From positions 1 to 64,000 of the forward strand of contig JAPQWV010001599.1 in assembly GCA_027422505.1 (NCBI GenBank): 64,000 bases of DNA, given 5' to 3'. Of this stretch, positions 1 through 12,140 are shown piece after piece; positions within the stretch are counted from its first letter, which is position 1; the number at the start of each line of letters is the position of its first letter. Made by a program: the position numbers and the translations under genes. The notes under the pieces are model-generated. The model was not told the origin of the DNA, did no database searches, and saw only the letters and a list, made by a program, of their open reading frames with translations. Source of the stretch: Craterostigma plantagineum (lineage: Eukaryota > Streptophyta > Magnoliopsida > Lamiales > Linderniaceae).

Positions 1-700
1 TTTTGTCAGTAATTCCTTGCTGTACTTTGTCTAGTATACAAAGATTCCATTGTCAGCTGCTTTATTTGCAACCCGATGAAGTAGTTCAGCTCACCCGTTT
101 AAGCTCATCTCAAATTCCTTCTGCATAGACTTAGAGAATTCCTCGCAAAGAAGATATTAGTACTTCCAATATAATATCATCAACGTAGATCTGGACCAGT
201 ATCATGTGATCACCTTCATACTTAATAAACAGCGTGTTATCAATAGTTCCAGTCGAAAATCCTATTCAATCAAGAACTTACTTAGCCTCTCATACCATGC
301 CCTAGGAGCCTGCTTTAAACCATATAATGCTTTATTTAATTTAAACCATGATTTGGAAATCTTCACTAGCAAAGCTCGGTGGTTGTTCTACATAAACCTC
401 CTCATTTATAAAACCATTTAAAAATACACTTTTTACGTCCATTTGAAAAAGTTTAAGCGTTCAAAGCATGCATATGCAAGTAAGACACGTATAGACTCTA
501 ATCTAGCTACTGGAGCAAAAGTTTCATCGAATGAATACCTTCCTCCTGCGAATAATCTTTTGCAACTAACCTCTCTTTGTTCTAGTGACTTTACCGTGTT
601 CGTCGAGTTTGCTGCGGAAGACCCATTTGGTTCCTATGATGGATTTTTCATCTGGTCTCTCTACGAGTGTCCACACATGGCTCTTTTCAATCTGAGATAG
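1..700 (-). pseudogene. Copia A reverse transcriptase remnant
   Basis: On the minus strand the catalytic YVDD of copia reverse transcriptase is encoded at 176-187, followed by ILGSTN-like and KEFEMSL-like text in shifting frames. Upstream (to about 700) fragments resembling the VDVKSVFLNG and [14 protein letters not shown] regions appear. There is no continuous reading frame. This is the polymerase core that would copy the element's RNA; it is truncated by the window edge. Confidence 0.8.
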
Positions 701-1366
701 CTCATCCTCCATGGCAAGAGACCCAGGAGATATCGTCTAGGGCTTCATGGACTGTCTTAGGTTCCATCATTGAGAGCAGTACATCATAGGATTCCACTAA
801 TCCTGATTTCGTGCAGTTGCTCGAGTTTTGATTCCAGATGTGATATTCCCTATCACTTGATCTGTTGGATGACTGGAAGCATGTTTCTATTTTCTCCATT
901 GTTGTTCATTAGCTTCTGGTTCCATTGTCTCAACATTTTCGTCTTTTGGAATATCTTCCTCACTGTCTTTAGTATCCTGAAATTCTGCACAAGGCAATCT
1001 ATACCTTCCTCATCAGTAGCATCTGCGTTAGGTATCTCATCAAAAGTACATGTATGAATTCCTGAGTCAGTTTTCTTTTATTATAAACACGATATGCCTT
1101 AGAGTGAAGACTGTAACCAAGAATAACCCTTCGTCTACCTGAGAGTCACATTTACATCCAAACACAGAAAGTAACCTGTATTTGGAGTTCTACCAAGCCA
1201 GATTTCATAAGAAGTCTTCTTTATCATCGGCCTAAGGAAGACACGGTTAGACACATAACAGGCTGTACTAACATCTTCCGCCCAAAACTGTTTAGGATAT
1301 CATACTCATGTAGCATAGATCTAGCCATTTCCTGTAACACCCTATTTTTTGTTCAACTACACCATT

Positions 1367-1621
1367 CTATTGGGGAGTTATAGGAGCAGAGAAGTTATGA
1401 CTATATCCATATTGATCACAGAATGATGCAAATGATTTACTGTCAAATTCCAACCCGTTATCACTACGTATCCTACACAGATTCATTTCCATTTCTAGTC
1501 TCTTCACTAGTGATGCAAAACTATCTAGTGCCTCATTCTTATGTGCAAGGAATATCGCCCATGTATACCTGGAATAATCATCAACAATGACGAAGGCATA
1601 TCTTTTACCTCGCAGAGACAT
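1367..1621 (-). pseudogene. Copia A integrase core remnant
   Basis: An 84-codon open stretch carries the first catalytic Asp context (FVIVDDYSRYTW), the second (IRSDNGLEF) and the following HNFSAPITPQ. The third catalytic residue, Glu in the usual NG-VER motif, would lie just past the end and is lost in a frame break. This is the DDE-type integrase domain of copia pol. Confidence 0.85.
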
Positions 1622-2124
1622 CGTCTGAACAGACCAAAAAGGTTGAGATGTAGTAATTCCAGAGGTCCGATGTGGATATCACATTCTTTGCTTTGAACGA
1701 TGTCTTGGTCTGCATGAATCAGTTCTTTTCTAAGGTGCCCAACTTCGATTGGGTCCTAAAAGGTTAGAGGCAAAATAACTCCTGTTAACACGTGATATAT
1801 CATCTGTCATAGACTGTGATCTCACAAAAACACAGGCGGGCCAGTGTTAGAACTTTGATTCTTAGGAACCTGCTTTGGCCTCCAGATATAATCTAGATTT
1901 ATCAGCTCTCTTCAAAAAACAATGGTTAACATAATTACCGTGACGGGGCTCCATGAAAAACGTTTAGGCTTTCTAATATCTTGTGAAGGTGCAGCATGCT
2001 TAGGTGTCGTGGAATATCCTATCCCTATTTTTCCAACATGTCTAGGAAGACTAAGTATCATGTGAAGATTTTATTCCGTTCAAGAAGTCTATCAACAGTT
2101 CGTGTTTTTTCTTCTAAGGATTCC

Positions 2125-2640
2125 TTAAGAACAGACATGTCTTTCATTATTTTGCTTCTTAAGCTCTTCACAATTACATAAGGCTTTTTCTTCCTTAAGG
2201 GTTTCTAGCTCGGCTCTCAATCGTTCATTTTCTAGATTCGTTTTATGCTTTTCTCTAGCTACGTCATCTCGTTGCCTAACCAGACTCTTTACTTGTGAGT
2301 TGAGCGACTTCATCCTTCTTTCTACGTTTTGAATTATTTCAAACATTTCTTCCTTTTCATCTACCTCAGGAACTGAGGAAGCGTTATCATGAGATTCATC
2401 TTGCCTAGCATATAATTCATTTAGAAAGAGCTTTTCTTAATAGTGGATGAAGAAGATACCTGATCATCATCGGCCATGTAGGCGAGATCTTCCTACTCTT
2501 CACTTCCGGCCTCTTCCCAGTTGGTGACCATGACTTTCTCTGCTTCTTTATCTTTTTGTCACCATTTTCCATCGGGCAGTTTGAGGCGAAGTGGCCTGGC
2601 TTGTTTGCACTTGAGGCATTTCTGCACATTGTTCCCGGAT
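2125..2640 (-). pseudogene. Copia A gag C-terminal part: coiled coil and zinc knuckle remnant
   Basis: The 2125-2346 frame encodes a charged heptad-rich segment (SLVRQRDDVAREKHKTNLEN), as in the linker after the zinc knuckle of SIRE-type elements. The 2417-2629 frame encodes KPGHFASNCP, the second half of a CCHC zinc knuckle whose first cysteines are mutated or frame-shifted. Both are degenerate. Confidence 0.65.
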
Positions 2641-3467
2641 GATGATATTCCCTTGTTCCTAGGTTGGAATTTGGAGTTTCCTTTGAACTTTCCTCTCAGC
2701 CGGGACTTTTCAAATTTTCTGGTCAGCATGGCGATCTGCTCCAGTATGTCTTCCTCAGTCTCTTCGTCGTCAGAATCAGATTCCTTCTGTTCAGCGTTGA
2801 AAACAATGGTATTCCTGACTTGTGGTTTTCTTCCATGGAGATCTGAGTCATCTCGTACGTGGCTAGAGATCCGATCAGCTCCGAGACAGACAACTCGTCC
2901 AGATCCTTAGCTTCGTAGATGGCTGTTACTTTGGGATTCCATTCTCTTGGAAGAGATCTCAGTATTTTTTCGCATTTCTCACCGTCCGGTATTTTCTATA
3001 CCCAACGATAACATTTGGTTGATGATGTTCATGAATCTCGCGTACATGTGGCTTATAGTCTCGTTGTCCTCCATTTTGAATAGCTCGTATTGGTGGGTTA
3101 GCAGGGCTATTCTTTCTTGTACAACTCGAGTGTTTCCCTCATGTGTGACTTGAAGCATGTCCCACATATCTTTGGCTGATTCGCATGAACTCACACGATT
3201 GTATTCTTCTATTGTAAGCGCGCAGGCGATCATGTTCTTTGCTTTGGCATTCAAGGAGATTCCTCGCTTGTCTCTTGCATCGTAGTCAGAACCTTTCTTT
3301 GGAGTTCCATCCACCTTCTTAGGAGTATAAGGTCCAGTCGTGATGATATCCCACAGATCATAGTCAGTAGCAAGTAGGAATTCTTCATCCGTTTTTTCAT
3401 ATGGCGTAGTCGGTTCCATCGAAGAGTGGTGGCTTGGAATGGGATTGTCCCTCTGCAAAAACATCAA
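2641..3467 (-). pseudogene. Copia A gag (UBN2-type capsid region)
   Basis: A 162-codon stretch (2979-3467) starts MMFLQRDNPIPSHH and carries landmarks of plant copia gag: YDLWDIITTGP, LNAKAKNMIACAL, SCESAKDMWDMLQVTHEG, YELFKMEDNETISHMYARF. The capsid then continues in a different frame to about 2640 (REWNPKVTAIYEAKDLDELS). Gag forms the virus-like particle. The start is about 60 bases inside the primer site, as expected for the first ORF. Later frame breaks make it non-functional. Confidence 0.85.
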
Positions 3468-3525
3468 ACTCGAAAATCCATTAATCTTTAACTCAGGCTT
3501 GTTAGGCCCATCGTTTGAGTAACCT

Positions 3526-3537
3526 GCTCTGATACCA
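3526..3537 (-). other. Primer binding site (initiator tRNA-Met), copia A
   Basis: The minus strand reads TGGTATCAGAGC, complementary to the 3' end of plant initiator tRNA-Met. It lies two bases inside the LTR boundary and fixes element orientation. Confidence 0.9.
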
Positions 3538-3539
3538 AA

Positions 3540-5040
3540 TGAAGATATAAATGTGCCTAGGGGGTGAATTAGGCTTATAAAAATTTTAGGCTTCTTCTTT
3601 TCACAAATCCTAAATGTAGTGACTTAGATATGCCTACTGATGCTTCTGACGAGTATGTCTGATATATCCTAGTTACGTCGGATGTGTGTATCTGTCTCAC
3701 AGCGATAAGGAAATAACTGAAAAGTAAATGTGAGACAAGATTTTTATAGAGGTTATATCCCCAACTAAGGTTTACTCCTCTCCTTGGGTTTGCTCCCCAA
3801 GAGTTTAACCAATCACTATAATGCACCGTAGCTGGATACAAAACTGATTGATTAGCCCAATACACAACCGAAACAAGTCGAACACTAGACACACTAGGTT
3901 ACCATGCGCCGAGTTTCGTTCCTCGGAATCTCCTGATCCCGACAGACACAGCTCGCTAGCGAAGGGCCCCGGAACTCGTCCCTTCACGTTAGCGTAACGT
4001 CGACCTTGCCTTTTTGGTATTGCTCACGTCCGAAACAGAATATATGGTGGAGTTAGGGATAACGGGATGAATCACTCTTGCAGTAATGATATCGCAAGTT
4101 AAAGCTCAGTATGGCAGAAAGCTATCGCAAATGGAGGCTCAGGAATCTTTCAATATGTTTCTGCTCAAAAATCTCTCGTAGGCGTATGATCTCAAGTTCT
4201 TAGTACACGAAAATCTGAAGTGTAGCTCATATATAATCCTTTTCAATCAGCACTTCACATGTAAAATCATATCATATAAATCACCAAATCAAGCATAGTT
4301 TCCATGCATTTTCGAGTCAATCATAGCATATAAATCATGCTCTTAATAAATCATCACAACGGTCATAAGCACATTAAAAGCATGATTATATTCATATAAA
4401 AGCTCAATTTCGTTCTCAAGCATGTTCAACCATTTCACATACATTTAACATATCAGAACTTCCCATAAGTGATTCCATACTATCTGTTTTCTAGTGTAAA
4501 TCAATCCAGATTAACTTTCCAAATCTAGCACACAGATAGCATCATATCAGCAACGTTTTCCATGTACAACTCATAGTATTAGATCAATATATTTATCATG
4601 TTTAGCACACAAATCAGATCAGAGCTTACTTAATTCGATTTATCATATCATGGCAGAGCTTTCCTTATTTCAGAGATCACATCCGTTTATAGCATATACC
4701 ATATAATAGCACCTTATCCAAAAAGTCAATCAAATCATATTTCCTAAATATAATATTCCAATCAGCATAAGGAAAGATATTAATTCAATATTGCACATTA
4801 AATTCATTGGAAAGCATGCAAAACAAGTATCAACGGATATATATCATTTTCCATATATAAACAGCATATTTTCCTTTTATAACTCAGTAGGATATCTCAT
4901 GCATTATTTCCATATATAGCACAGAACGATATATCCTATCACATGGGCTGTCTATAACATGCGATCACCTAATTTCATCAACTTATCACCAATCATCATA
5001 GAATATTCATATTCAAACTTTATCAATCTATAGCTCATAA
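3540..5040 (-). repeat. 5' LTR of copia A (outer end uncertain)
   Basis: The LTR ends (element sense) TATATCTTCA at base 3540, just outside the primer site. A TATA-like box with TATATATGAG lies near 4224-4236, so U3 should cover the AT-rich stretch up to about 5040. No second LTR copy is in the window, so the outer boundary is an estimate and 4240-5040 could be older flanking DNA. I see no coding sequence here. Confidence 0.6.
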
Positions 5041-5160
5041 TCAATGTATGTGTGAATATTTTCATGTACTTCGACATTATATTGATCATAGATCGAATTG
5101 CTAAATTTATAGACCTACCGTTATTACAATTACATTGTCCATCAAACTCTCGAACACCCA

Positions 5161-6715
5161 TGGACCAAAATGGTCAACAAGCCGATATACAACGCAAGCA
5201 AGACTTTGAACGAGCACAAGAGAATTACACTACCACTGAAAAAAATTGCTTGCGGTCGTGTTCGCGCTCAACAAGTTTCGCACTCCTCGTCAAACCTGAT
5301 GCAAAGCCAAGACTAATCCGATGTATCTTACTACTTCAAGATTTGACGTGGAAATTCGAGACCAAAAGGGGGCTGAAAATTTTGCGGCCGATCACTTATC
5401 GAGATTGGAGGACTCACATTACGAAAAGAAGGACGAGGATAACATCAAAGACCACTTCCCTGACGAGCATCTTTATGCCCTACGTGAGGTAAACAATGAT
5501 ATTCCTTGGTATGCTGATATTGCTAACTATCTTGTGGCGAGGATCATACCAAAGGAATACTCAAGCCAACAGAAGAAGTAATTCTTCTCGGACTTGAAGT
5601 ATTACTTTTGGGATGATCCATATTATTTAGGACTTGTGCCGATAAGATGGTCAGGCGATGCGTGTCATTTCCTGAGACGATATAGATCTTAAACCATTTC
5701 CATACATGACCACCGGAGGCCACTATGGAGGAATCAAACAGCCCATAAGGTACTTGAATGTGGTTTCTATTGGCCTTCAATCTTCAAGGACGCTCAAAGG
5801 TATGTAGACATGTGCGATAGATGCCAACGGACATGTAATATCTCTAAGCGCAATGAAATGACGCAGAATTTCATTCTAGTGTGCGAGGTATTTGATGTTT
5901 GGAGCATTGATTTCATGGACCTTTCCCTACTTCGTTTACTAATCGATATATCCTAGTTTGCGGTTGATTACGTATCTAAATGCGTAGAGGCGCAAGCGCT
6001 GCACACTAATGATGCTAGGGTTATCGTTAAATTCTTAGAAACGTTGTTTTCACGATTTGGTTCGCCTCGTTGCATTATTAGCGATAAAGGTACTCAGTTT
6101 TGTAACACTCAGTTTTCAAGGACGCTCGAGAAATACGGCGTTAAGCATAGTGTTACCACTCCGTACCACCCTCAAGCAAGCGGCCATGGAAGTCATGAAT
6201 TGGGAATTGAAGCGGATTTTAGAGAAAACCGTCGAGCAACACCGAAGGGATTGGTCGAACAAGCTGAACGATGCTTTATGGGCATACCGAACATCAGACA
6301 AGACGCCTACCGAATCTACGAACAGAACACAAAGCGTATTGGGCGCTAAAAAAGCTAAATTTTGATTGAATCTTGCAGGTGAAAAGCGAAACTTGTAGAT
6401 CAACGAGCTCGACGAGTGGCGGAAAATGGCTTATGCGAATACCCCTATATACAAGGAACGCACCAAGATGTACCTGATAAAAAAATCCAGCGACGGGAAT
6501 TTCACGAGGGCGACCATGTCTTACTCTAAACTCTCGACTACGCCTATTTCGAGGCAAGTTGAAGTCACGATGGTCTGGTCCCTTCAGGTAACTCGAGTAT
6601 TTCCATACGGCACATCGAGATCACAGACCCAGAACGAGGGACTTTCAAGGTGAACGGGCAGCGCCTCAAGCATTACTATGGCGGTGACATCGAGGCGCTC
6701 GGGATGGAATGATTC
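5161..6715 (+). pseudogene. Ty3 (Tat/Athila-type) pol remnant: RNase H and integrase
   Basis: The segment starts mid-pol. RNase H is seen as ENYTTTEK and the QKGAENFAADHLSRLE tail that is diagnostic for plant Tat/Athila pol. Integrase follows: CDRCQR of the zinc domain (about 5813), a core with AVDYVSKCVEAQA (5960-6000), the second Asp at [11 protein letters not shown] (6075-6110) and TPYHPQASG. Frame switches occur near 5340, 5580-5900 and 6180, with several stops. The third catalytic motif is disrupted. Gag, protease and reverse transcriptase are missing, cut off near 5155 next to the copia A LTR. Confidence 0.88.
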
Positions 6716-6779
6716 ACCTCCTCAACACCACCTAGAGATGAACCACCGAACTATGTCTAGCTAAAAGACATTAAAGAAA

Positions 6780-6803
6780 GCGCTACTTGGGAGGCACCCC
6801 AAG
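6780..6803 (+). other. Conserved post-pol hairpin of Tat/Athila elements
   Basis: CTTGGG-AGGCA-CCCCAAG forms a 6-7 bp stem-loop right after pol. The same short motif is familiar downstream of integrase in many plant Tat/Athila elements. Its role is unknown to me. Confidence 0.6.
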
Positions 6804-8185
6804 CCTATCCTATGTTTTTCCTTTATTTCTATGCGTATCTTTAAGTTTCTATGATTCTATTTTTCGATGATCGCAGGGAATTCAAAATCTCAAGTGTGGG
6901 GAGGAGCCGTACAAACATGCACATCGGACTATTCGGGGAAGTTTTTCTTGTCTATTTATTTCTCTTCCGTATGTTACATTTTTTATGTTGAGGGCAACAT
7001 AAATCTTAAGTGTGGGGAGGGAATTTCTGCGAAATTAATGCGAACATGTTATATGTATGCATGTCATGATTTTTGGTATCATGTTTTTCAAATTTGGCAT
7101 TAAATTTTTTTCCAAAATCATGTTTCGTATCATGAAAGGATGATTTTGTGTTAGCGATTTTGTGAGTAAATAGGATACATATGCGTGTCGACTTCTTTCT
7201 ACATGATGAACTTAGCGATACTTTGAGAGATTCGCACATAACCCTATCTATGTGAGATTTTTGAGCCTACGAGCTTTTTGCTCATTTCTTTGGTTGTGTG
7301 AATCATGCTTAATTTATTACTCTTCAGAACTTGCTTGTGTATTGCGTTTTGAAACTACTTAAAGGTGATTGCGTGAAAATGAAGAAGGCATTAGGAATTC
7401 AGTCCATAGCAAAGTATCCAACCACGACTGGCCCCCGTAGTTAGCCACTTTGAGCCTGAGCCTTTTATTTGTGAACCGGATTCTAAATTGCTGACCCTGA
7501 TTAAGCTTTCAGACATAAGCCATTGGAGCGGTAGTAGAAGTGGAGGTTGAATGCCGGACTTAAGAAGTCCACCCGTACTATTCGAACTGAGAAGAAAAAA
7601 AAAGAAAAGAAAAAAAAAGAGAGAAAAACAAGCATATATATATATTGACAAGAACCATCCCCCGATAATCTTTCACTCTCAAAGCGAATATATTTCCTAG
7701 ATCGACAAGTCGAAAGAATAAGGGTTTGGTAAACAACGGTGAATGCAAAAAAACTGAAGTGCTGAAAAGGGGGCGAATCTTGGAGCATTTTAGATGATGG
7801 CATGATTCTGACACGATTACAGCTCACATTCTTTTTTTTTGCTTATTCTCTACATATCTTACATATCTTAGCCATATTTAAACCCGGTAAAGACCTTCCG
7901 ATTCATGCTTGATCATTGAAAGTGGTAGATTTACAAATCACGTGCAAGCTTATTGTAGATTTAGATTAGTGCATTCCGTTCACAGACATTTAACCTTTAT
8001 ACTGAGTGATTTGCGTGAATCCTTGTGAGGTTCGGATTATGACGGTATCACTAAGGGAGTCGTGTAGTGAGTTGTTAGTCTCGAATGTATTTTCCGACTT
8101 ACTTGCATTATCTGTTACATGTTTTCATTCATGATTGATAGGTTGCATGATTATCTTTTTTCTATGCCGATAATTTTATTTGCTT

Positions 8186-8218
8186 GAGGGCAAGCAAACA
8201 CTTAAGTGTGGGGAAATT
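8186..8218 (+). other. Polypurine tract at the 3' LTR boundary
   Basis: GAGGGCAAGCAAAC followed by TTAAGTGTGGGGAAATT directly precedes the LTR start TGATAAAC. The pairing of a GAGG-CAAGCAA module with a G-rich purine run is typical for the 3' LTR edge of Tat/Athila elements. Confidence 0.75.
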
Positions 8219-9590
8219 TGATAAACATAATTATATATGTCTATATTTTTTTATTGTGTTTGTGGGCATGTCATTTGAATTTTGGGGGACCTTTGTGTAA
8301 TTATAGCAAAAATTGGGGAAATGATGGCACTTCTTCCTTGAAACACGACGTTAGGCAAAAACGGAGGAAAATAAGTCATGTTTTCAGGCCATTGCTTTTC
8401 AGACATGCAAGAAATTAAGTGCGTTGATTTGCTCTCGTTTATACACGGCCACTTGCTCTCATATAAAGGATCGAACACTTTACCATCCAAGGGCACCTCA
8501 CACACCTCTCAAGCACCCACGAAGCCCCTCTGAACGATTGAAACCCTCAAAGGCTGAAAAGAACGGAAGCACTTAGCTCTCAATTCACGTAAGGTAACAG
8601 CCACTAAGCCCTTGCTATAACTCATGACAGAGCAGAGGATAAGCCATTGAAGCACTCCTTTCAGCTCCAAGCTCGCTCACAAGGTGTTCGATCAATTCCC
8701 TCAACGAAGAATAAGGATCTAATCTGCCAATTTCAGGGAGATATGATGTTTTCTCTGTGTTATATTCGGTCTTCGTTGTGTTTAATTCATCCTATGAATA
8801 GCTAAATCCCTTGTGTTTGAGACTAGATGAACCCTGGCGAGTTCGAACCTATATTTTGAAGTTGTTTTTTTTTCTGCCATTATTCGACTCGGTTACGATT
8901 TATATTATTGTTTTGATTATGTCTATGTGATCAAGATAGTTTTTGGGTAATCGCAAGCTACGCTCGAGAGAGGGGCTGACGATTAGACCACTCGTAGGCG
9001 AGCGGAATAAATCCATCGCTAGAGATAGGTTGGGCTACTCCGTCGGGTTAGAGTCAAATCTAATAGAGAGGTTTATCGTATTTTTATGCGGTCTACGATT
9101 GTGTAGTTAGGAGCTTACCCAGCTATTCAAAAGGTAGATTAGTTGTTTACGATTATTTTGTAGTGGAGTTTCGTCAGCTATAGAGACTCGTACGCATGAT
9201 ATAGGAATCTCCACGGTCTAATGATAATCAAGTTTATGTATAAGAGATATTTGCTTCGGTCGAGCTAGGGGGACTCGAGTCTCAATACTTTGCTTTTATA
9301 AAGTCGTTCCAACCCGTTATCGCTATATCAGATTGTTATTTTGTGTTTACCGTTTATTAGTTTATTGTTATTTATATTTGTATCAACCCAAAAATATTCA
9401 GTAGGATATGTAAACGATGTTTTTCTAAAGTAGATAATTCCGTTGGTTTCAAATACTTACTGTTTCTGTACTACTATCGATAGGTACACTTGCCTTTGAG
9501 CGCATAATAGTTCGTAATATACGTTTTATTTTTTTACTCGATCCGCTCGATCAGTTTCCCACTAAGGTCTTTATCCTAACCACTTAGTAA
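8219..9590 (+). repeat. 3' LTR of the Tat/Athila-type element (end approximate)
   Basis: The start at TGATAAAC is set by the polypurine tract. Near 9480-9500 GATAGGTACACTTGCC resembles the sequence close to the 3' end of LTRs in this lineage. No second copy is present, so the end near 9590 is an estimate. There is no coding content. Confidence 0.6.
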
Positions 9591-11090
9591 TTATTCCCAT
9601 TAATTTATTATTTTGATCACTTTCATGCCACATTAAGATTTCAACGTTAACATACCAAATTGGCCAAGTTCACGACACTAACTATACTAACTAGTACTTT
9701 CTTGCACACCCCAATGTGTGTGCTTAAAATATAATTATATTAAATTATTTTAAAATTTTAAAAATATAATTTCTACTGTTTAAGATAAATATATTTTTAA
9801 ATATAATAAGAACTTAGTTTTAGATGTATAAGCACAGTAAATAAAAAATTAGAAGTGGTATGAAAATTACTTAATTAATTAAATTATAAATGAGAGACTA
9901 AATTGCAAATAATTTACATACCAAATTAGGGTAGTTTTTATCCACCCCTCACCAATTATATAATAGTATAGATATTATACACTCTTGGCTAATTCACCCA
10001 CCATGAACAACTTGACTAATCCACCACTTCACGAATAATATTCTTAACAAATCACATTTCACTAATCGACCACTTCACAAATTGTCATTTCACCAATCAT
10101 CAACTTCACGAACTATCAACTTGCATCATCCTTCATCATTTTGTTTCCTTTTTTTTTTAATTCATCAACTTGTCTTTCAACTTCACGAATCATCATTCTA
10201 TTTCGCGAAATATTCTTCAATCCGTGAAATCTACCTTAAATCCACAATTCGCAACGCTTCCCTTCAAAATCTTAAACACTATTTTCATTCGCTAATCCCA
10301 AGTCATTCGATCAACCTAATTTCCCCAAGAACATTAAAACTTAATTTAACACAAGAGATATGAATTTCCATTAGAAAAACCTATAAACTTCAATCAAAAT
10401 CATGATTAATATCAACTGAAAGAACTTTACGAAAAAACTTAAATTCTTTTTTCCAAATTTTCCAAACCAAAAACCCTATTTCATGATTACTAAACATTTT
10501 ATATGCTTAATAATGATTTAAAAACCTAAAATCCTAGCAAAGTTTCGTATCCTTCCAAACTTTGATAAATCAAGTTTTGATAAACATAAACAAATACAAA
10601 TTCCATATATGTTAACCCTCAAAACGTGCTAAGTCATGACCTAAAAGCTTAAAAATTATGATAAAGATCATACCCTTCCTAACTTCCGTTTTGAGTATTT
10701 TACGAGTTTCCTCCCCAACTAAATCTTAGAAATTTTGTTAATGACATAAATTATTGCGCATGAAATCATCTGTCCCAGAATTCCTGTCCCCCTCTATGTC
10801 CCAAATGATCTGATCCGTTGAATTTTAAATCCTGCGGTTCAAAAATTTTCTTTTTTGTTTATTAATTCCTTTAATTATATGTTCCACCAAATCATAAAAT
10901 CGTTATTATTTCATGTGATATATATGAGATAAAAATAAATAAATACAACCAATTTATTCCTTGTTTTATGATGATCGATTTGATATCTATATCATATATT
11001 TTTCGATATTCATAAGAATTATTTTAACAACGTGGGACAGGAAGTGAGACATAAATTGTGGGACAAACGATTTCAACCGAAATTACTGAT
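9591..11090. repeat. AT-rich degenerate repeat, copy 1
   Basis: No gene seen. The start (TTATTATTTTGATCAC, then TCATGCCAC and ATTGGCCAAGTTCACGA) matches 16690-16800 in the same orientation. Both copies continue with many short TTCACGAA/AATCATCA words (here about 9985-10330) and a CCCCAACTAAA-like stretch near 10710. The ORF-like stretch at 10082-10363 is made of these words and is not a gene. The copy was later separated from its partner by copia B. Confidence 0.55.
10770..11065. repeat. Putative MITE with TGTCCCA-rich terminal inverted repeats
   Basis: The left end (10770-10812) holds TGTCCCAGAATTCCTGTCC and a further TGTCCCA; the right end (about 11030-11068) is an imperfect reverse complement built from GTGGGACAGGAAGTGAGAC and GTGGGACAAACG. 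The interior (10881-11025) is found again, inverted and diverged, at about 17370-17510. The size near 300 bp and the lack of coding sequence fit a non-autonomous DNA transposon. Confidence 0.5.
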
Positions 11091-11095
11091 CCCTT
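11091..11095. other. Target-site duplication of copia B, left copy
   Basis: CCCTT precedes the left LTR and is repeated exactly at 16626-16630 after the right LTR. A 5-bp duplication is the normal signature of copia integration. Confidence 0.95.
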
Positions 11096-11614
11096 TGTTA
11101 GTTCCTGCGGAGCCTTTATCTTCGAAGTGGCAAATATTTCAGCGAATGGTGTGAATGAGTCACAAGTCGAGGCACGTGATACACGCTCTCTTGAACGAAA
11201 TTACCCCGCTAATACCCACGGTTTACGGTAAACGCCTCCGAGATACAACGACTTACGTTTGGAATATAGCGGTATCTCAAAATACGCCAAACTTCGGCGA
11301 ACAATACTATTGCTTTGGTACTCACAATTCAAACTTTGTAAAATGCAAGAATTCTTTTGTGAATTTATGGATCTTGAAATGATGATGCATGTGACCTATT
11401 TATAGAAGTTGGGGACCATTACCAAGGGTCATGTATACAAATGTGTCTTTTTGTATGTGTCTTTTTCATATTGAAAGGTCTCCTACGTGTGAGAGAACTT
11501 ATCTCTTCATGTGCACTTTTTAGAATTTAATCAATACACCTTTTCAAGTACAAAGGTGTACTTCTAGGATTTTATTGTACCTTTTATATTATTTCATTCA
11601 CACCTTTTTTAACA
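11096..11614 (-). repeat. Copia B LTR, left copy (3' LTR)
   Basis: 519 bp, beginning TGTTAGTTCCTGCGGAGC on the plus strand and ending TTTTTTAACA. It matches 16103-16625 nearly throughout with scattered substitutions and small indels, so the insertion is not very recent. Confidence 0.95.
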
Positions 11615-12140
11615 ATCCCCCACATGAATGAAATTAATGCATGTATGCAATATTTAGAGTCCCACGAACCATCATTGCATCAAGAAAGATAGCTTGTGGC
11701 TTTGAATCTTTAGTGAAATTATCGGATACACTGTACGGATGGTAGCGCGATGCTTTGACTTACCGGCCATTTGTGTGCACCAAGACAACAATACTCACAC
11801 AATGAAAGTACTAACAATTTCTTGTTCTCACGTTGTGTCCATTTCGGCCTTGGACCATATCTCGGTTTAGTAAGTGTTCGTTTATAAGCGGTCATTTTAC
11901 ATATTCACTTACAAAGGTGATTTTCCTATAAAAAGTATCCTGCCTTACTTCACCCTTAGGTATAGGAATCATTAAAGTCCTAGACTTAACCTCACCACTT
12001 AGGCAGATTTCACACTTGACGGTTCTTTGGAATGAGTGTAGTTTTCAAGTGTTCCACTGAACTATCAAAACTTAGTTTTCCCATTGAACCAAGGTTTTGG
12101 ATCTCCGATTCTCAAGGTTGGGTTACCGCTAAGACTGTTC

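Larger units (their letters stand above)
1..3537 (-). mobile_element. Copia element A, internal region (SIRE/Maximus-like, degenerate)
   Basis: Reading the minus strand from 3537 downward gives the copia order: primer site, gag, zinc knuckle, integrase, reverse transcriptase. RNase H and the 3' LTR would lie left of base 1. Every domain is broken by stops and frame changes, and the stretches 700-1366 and 1622-2124 only give short traces of pol. The gag style and the integrase (VDDYSRYTW, then HNFSAPITPQ) suggest the SIRE/Maximus lineage. The element is old and cannot be autonomous. Confidence 0.85.
6716..8218 (+). other. 3' non-coding region of the Tat/Athila-type element
   Basis: About 1.5 kb between integrase and the LTR without a credible ORF. 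It holds a short hairpin (6780-6803), polypurine-like modules near 6888-6906, 6990-7022 and 8186-8218, an A-rich run at about 7590-7625 and a TA repeat near 7637. Long 3' untranslated regions of this kind are usual in Tat and Athila elements. I see no env-like gene. Confidence 0.7.

Noticed and set aside
10082..10363. 93-codon frame in the AT-rich repeat
   Set aside because: Built from repeated TTCACGAATCATCA-type words; no domain and no neighbouring exon.
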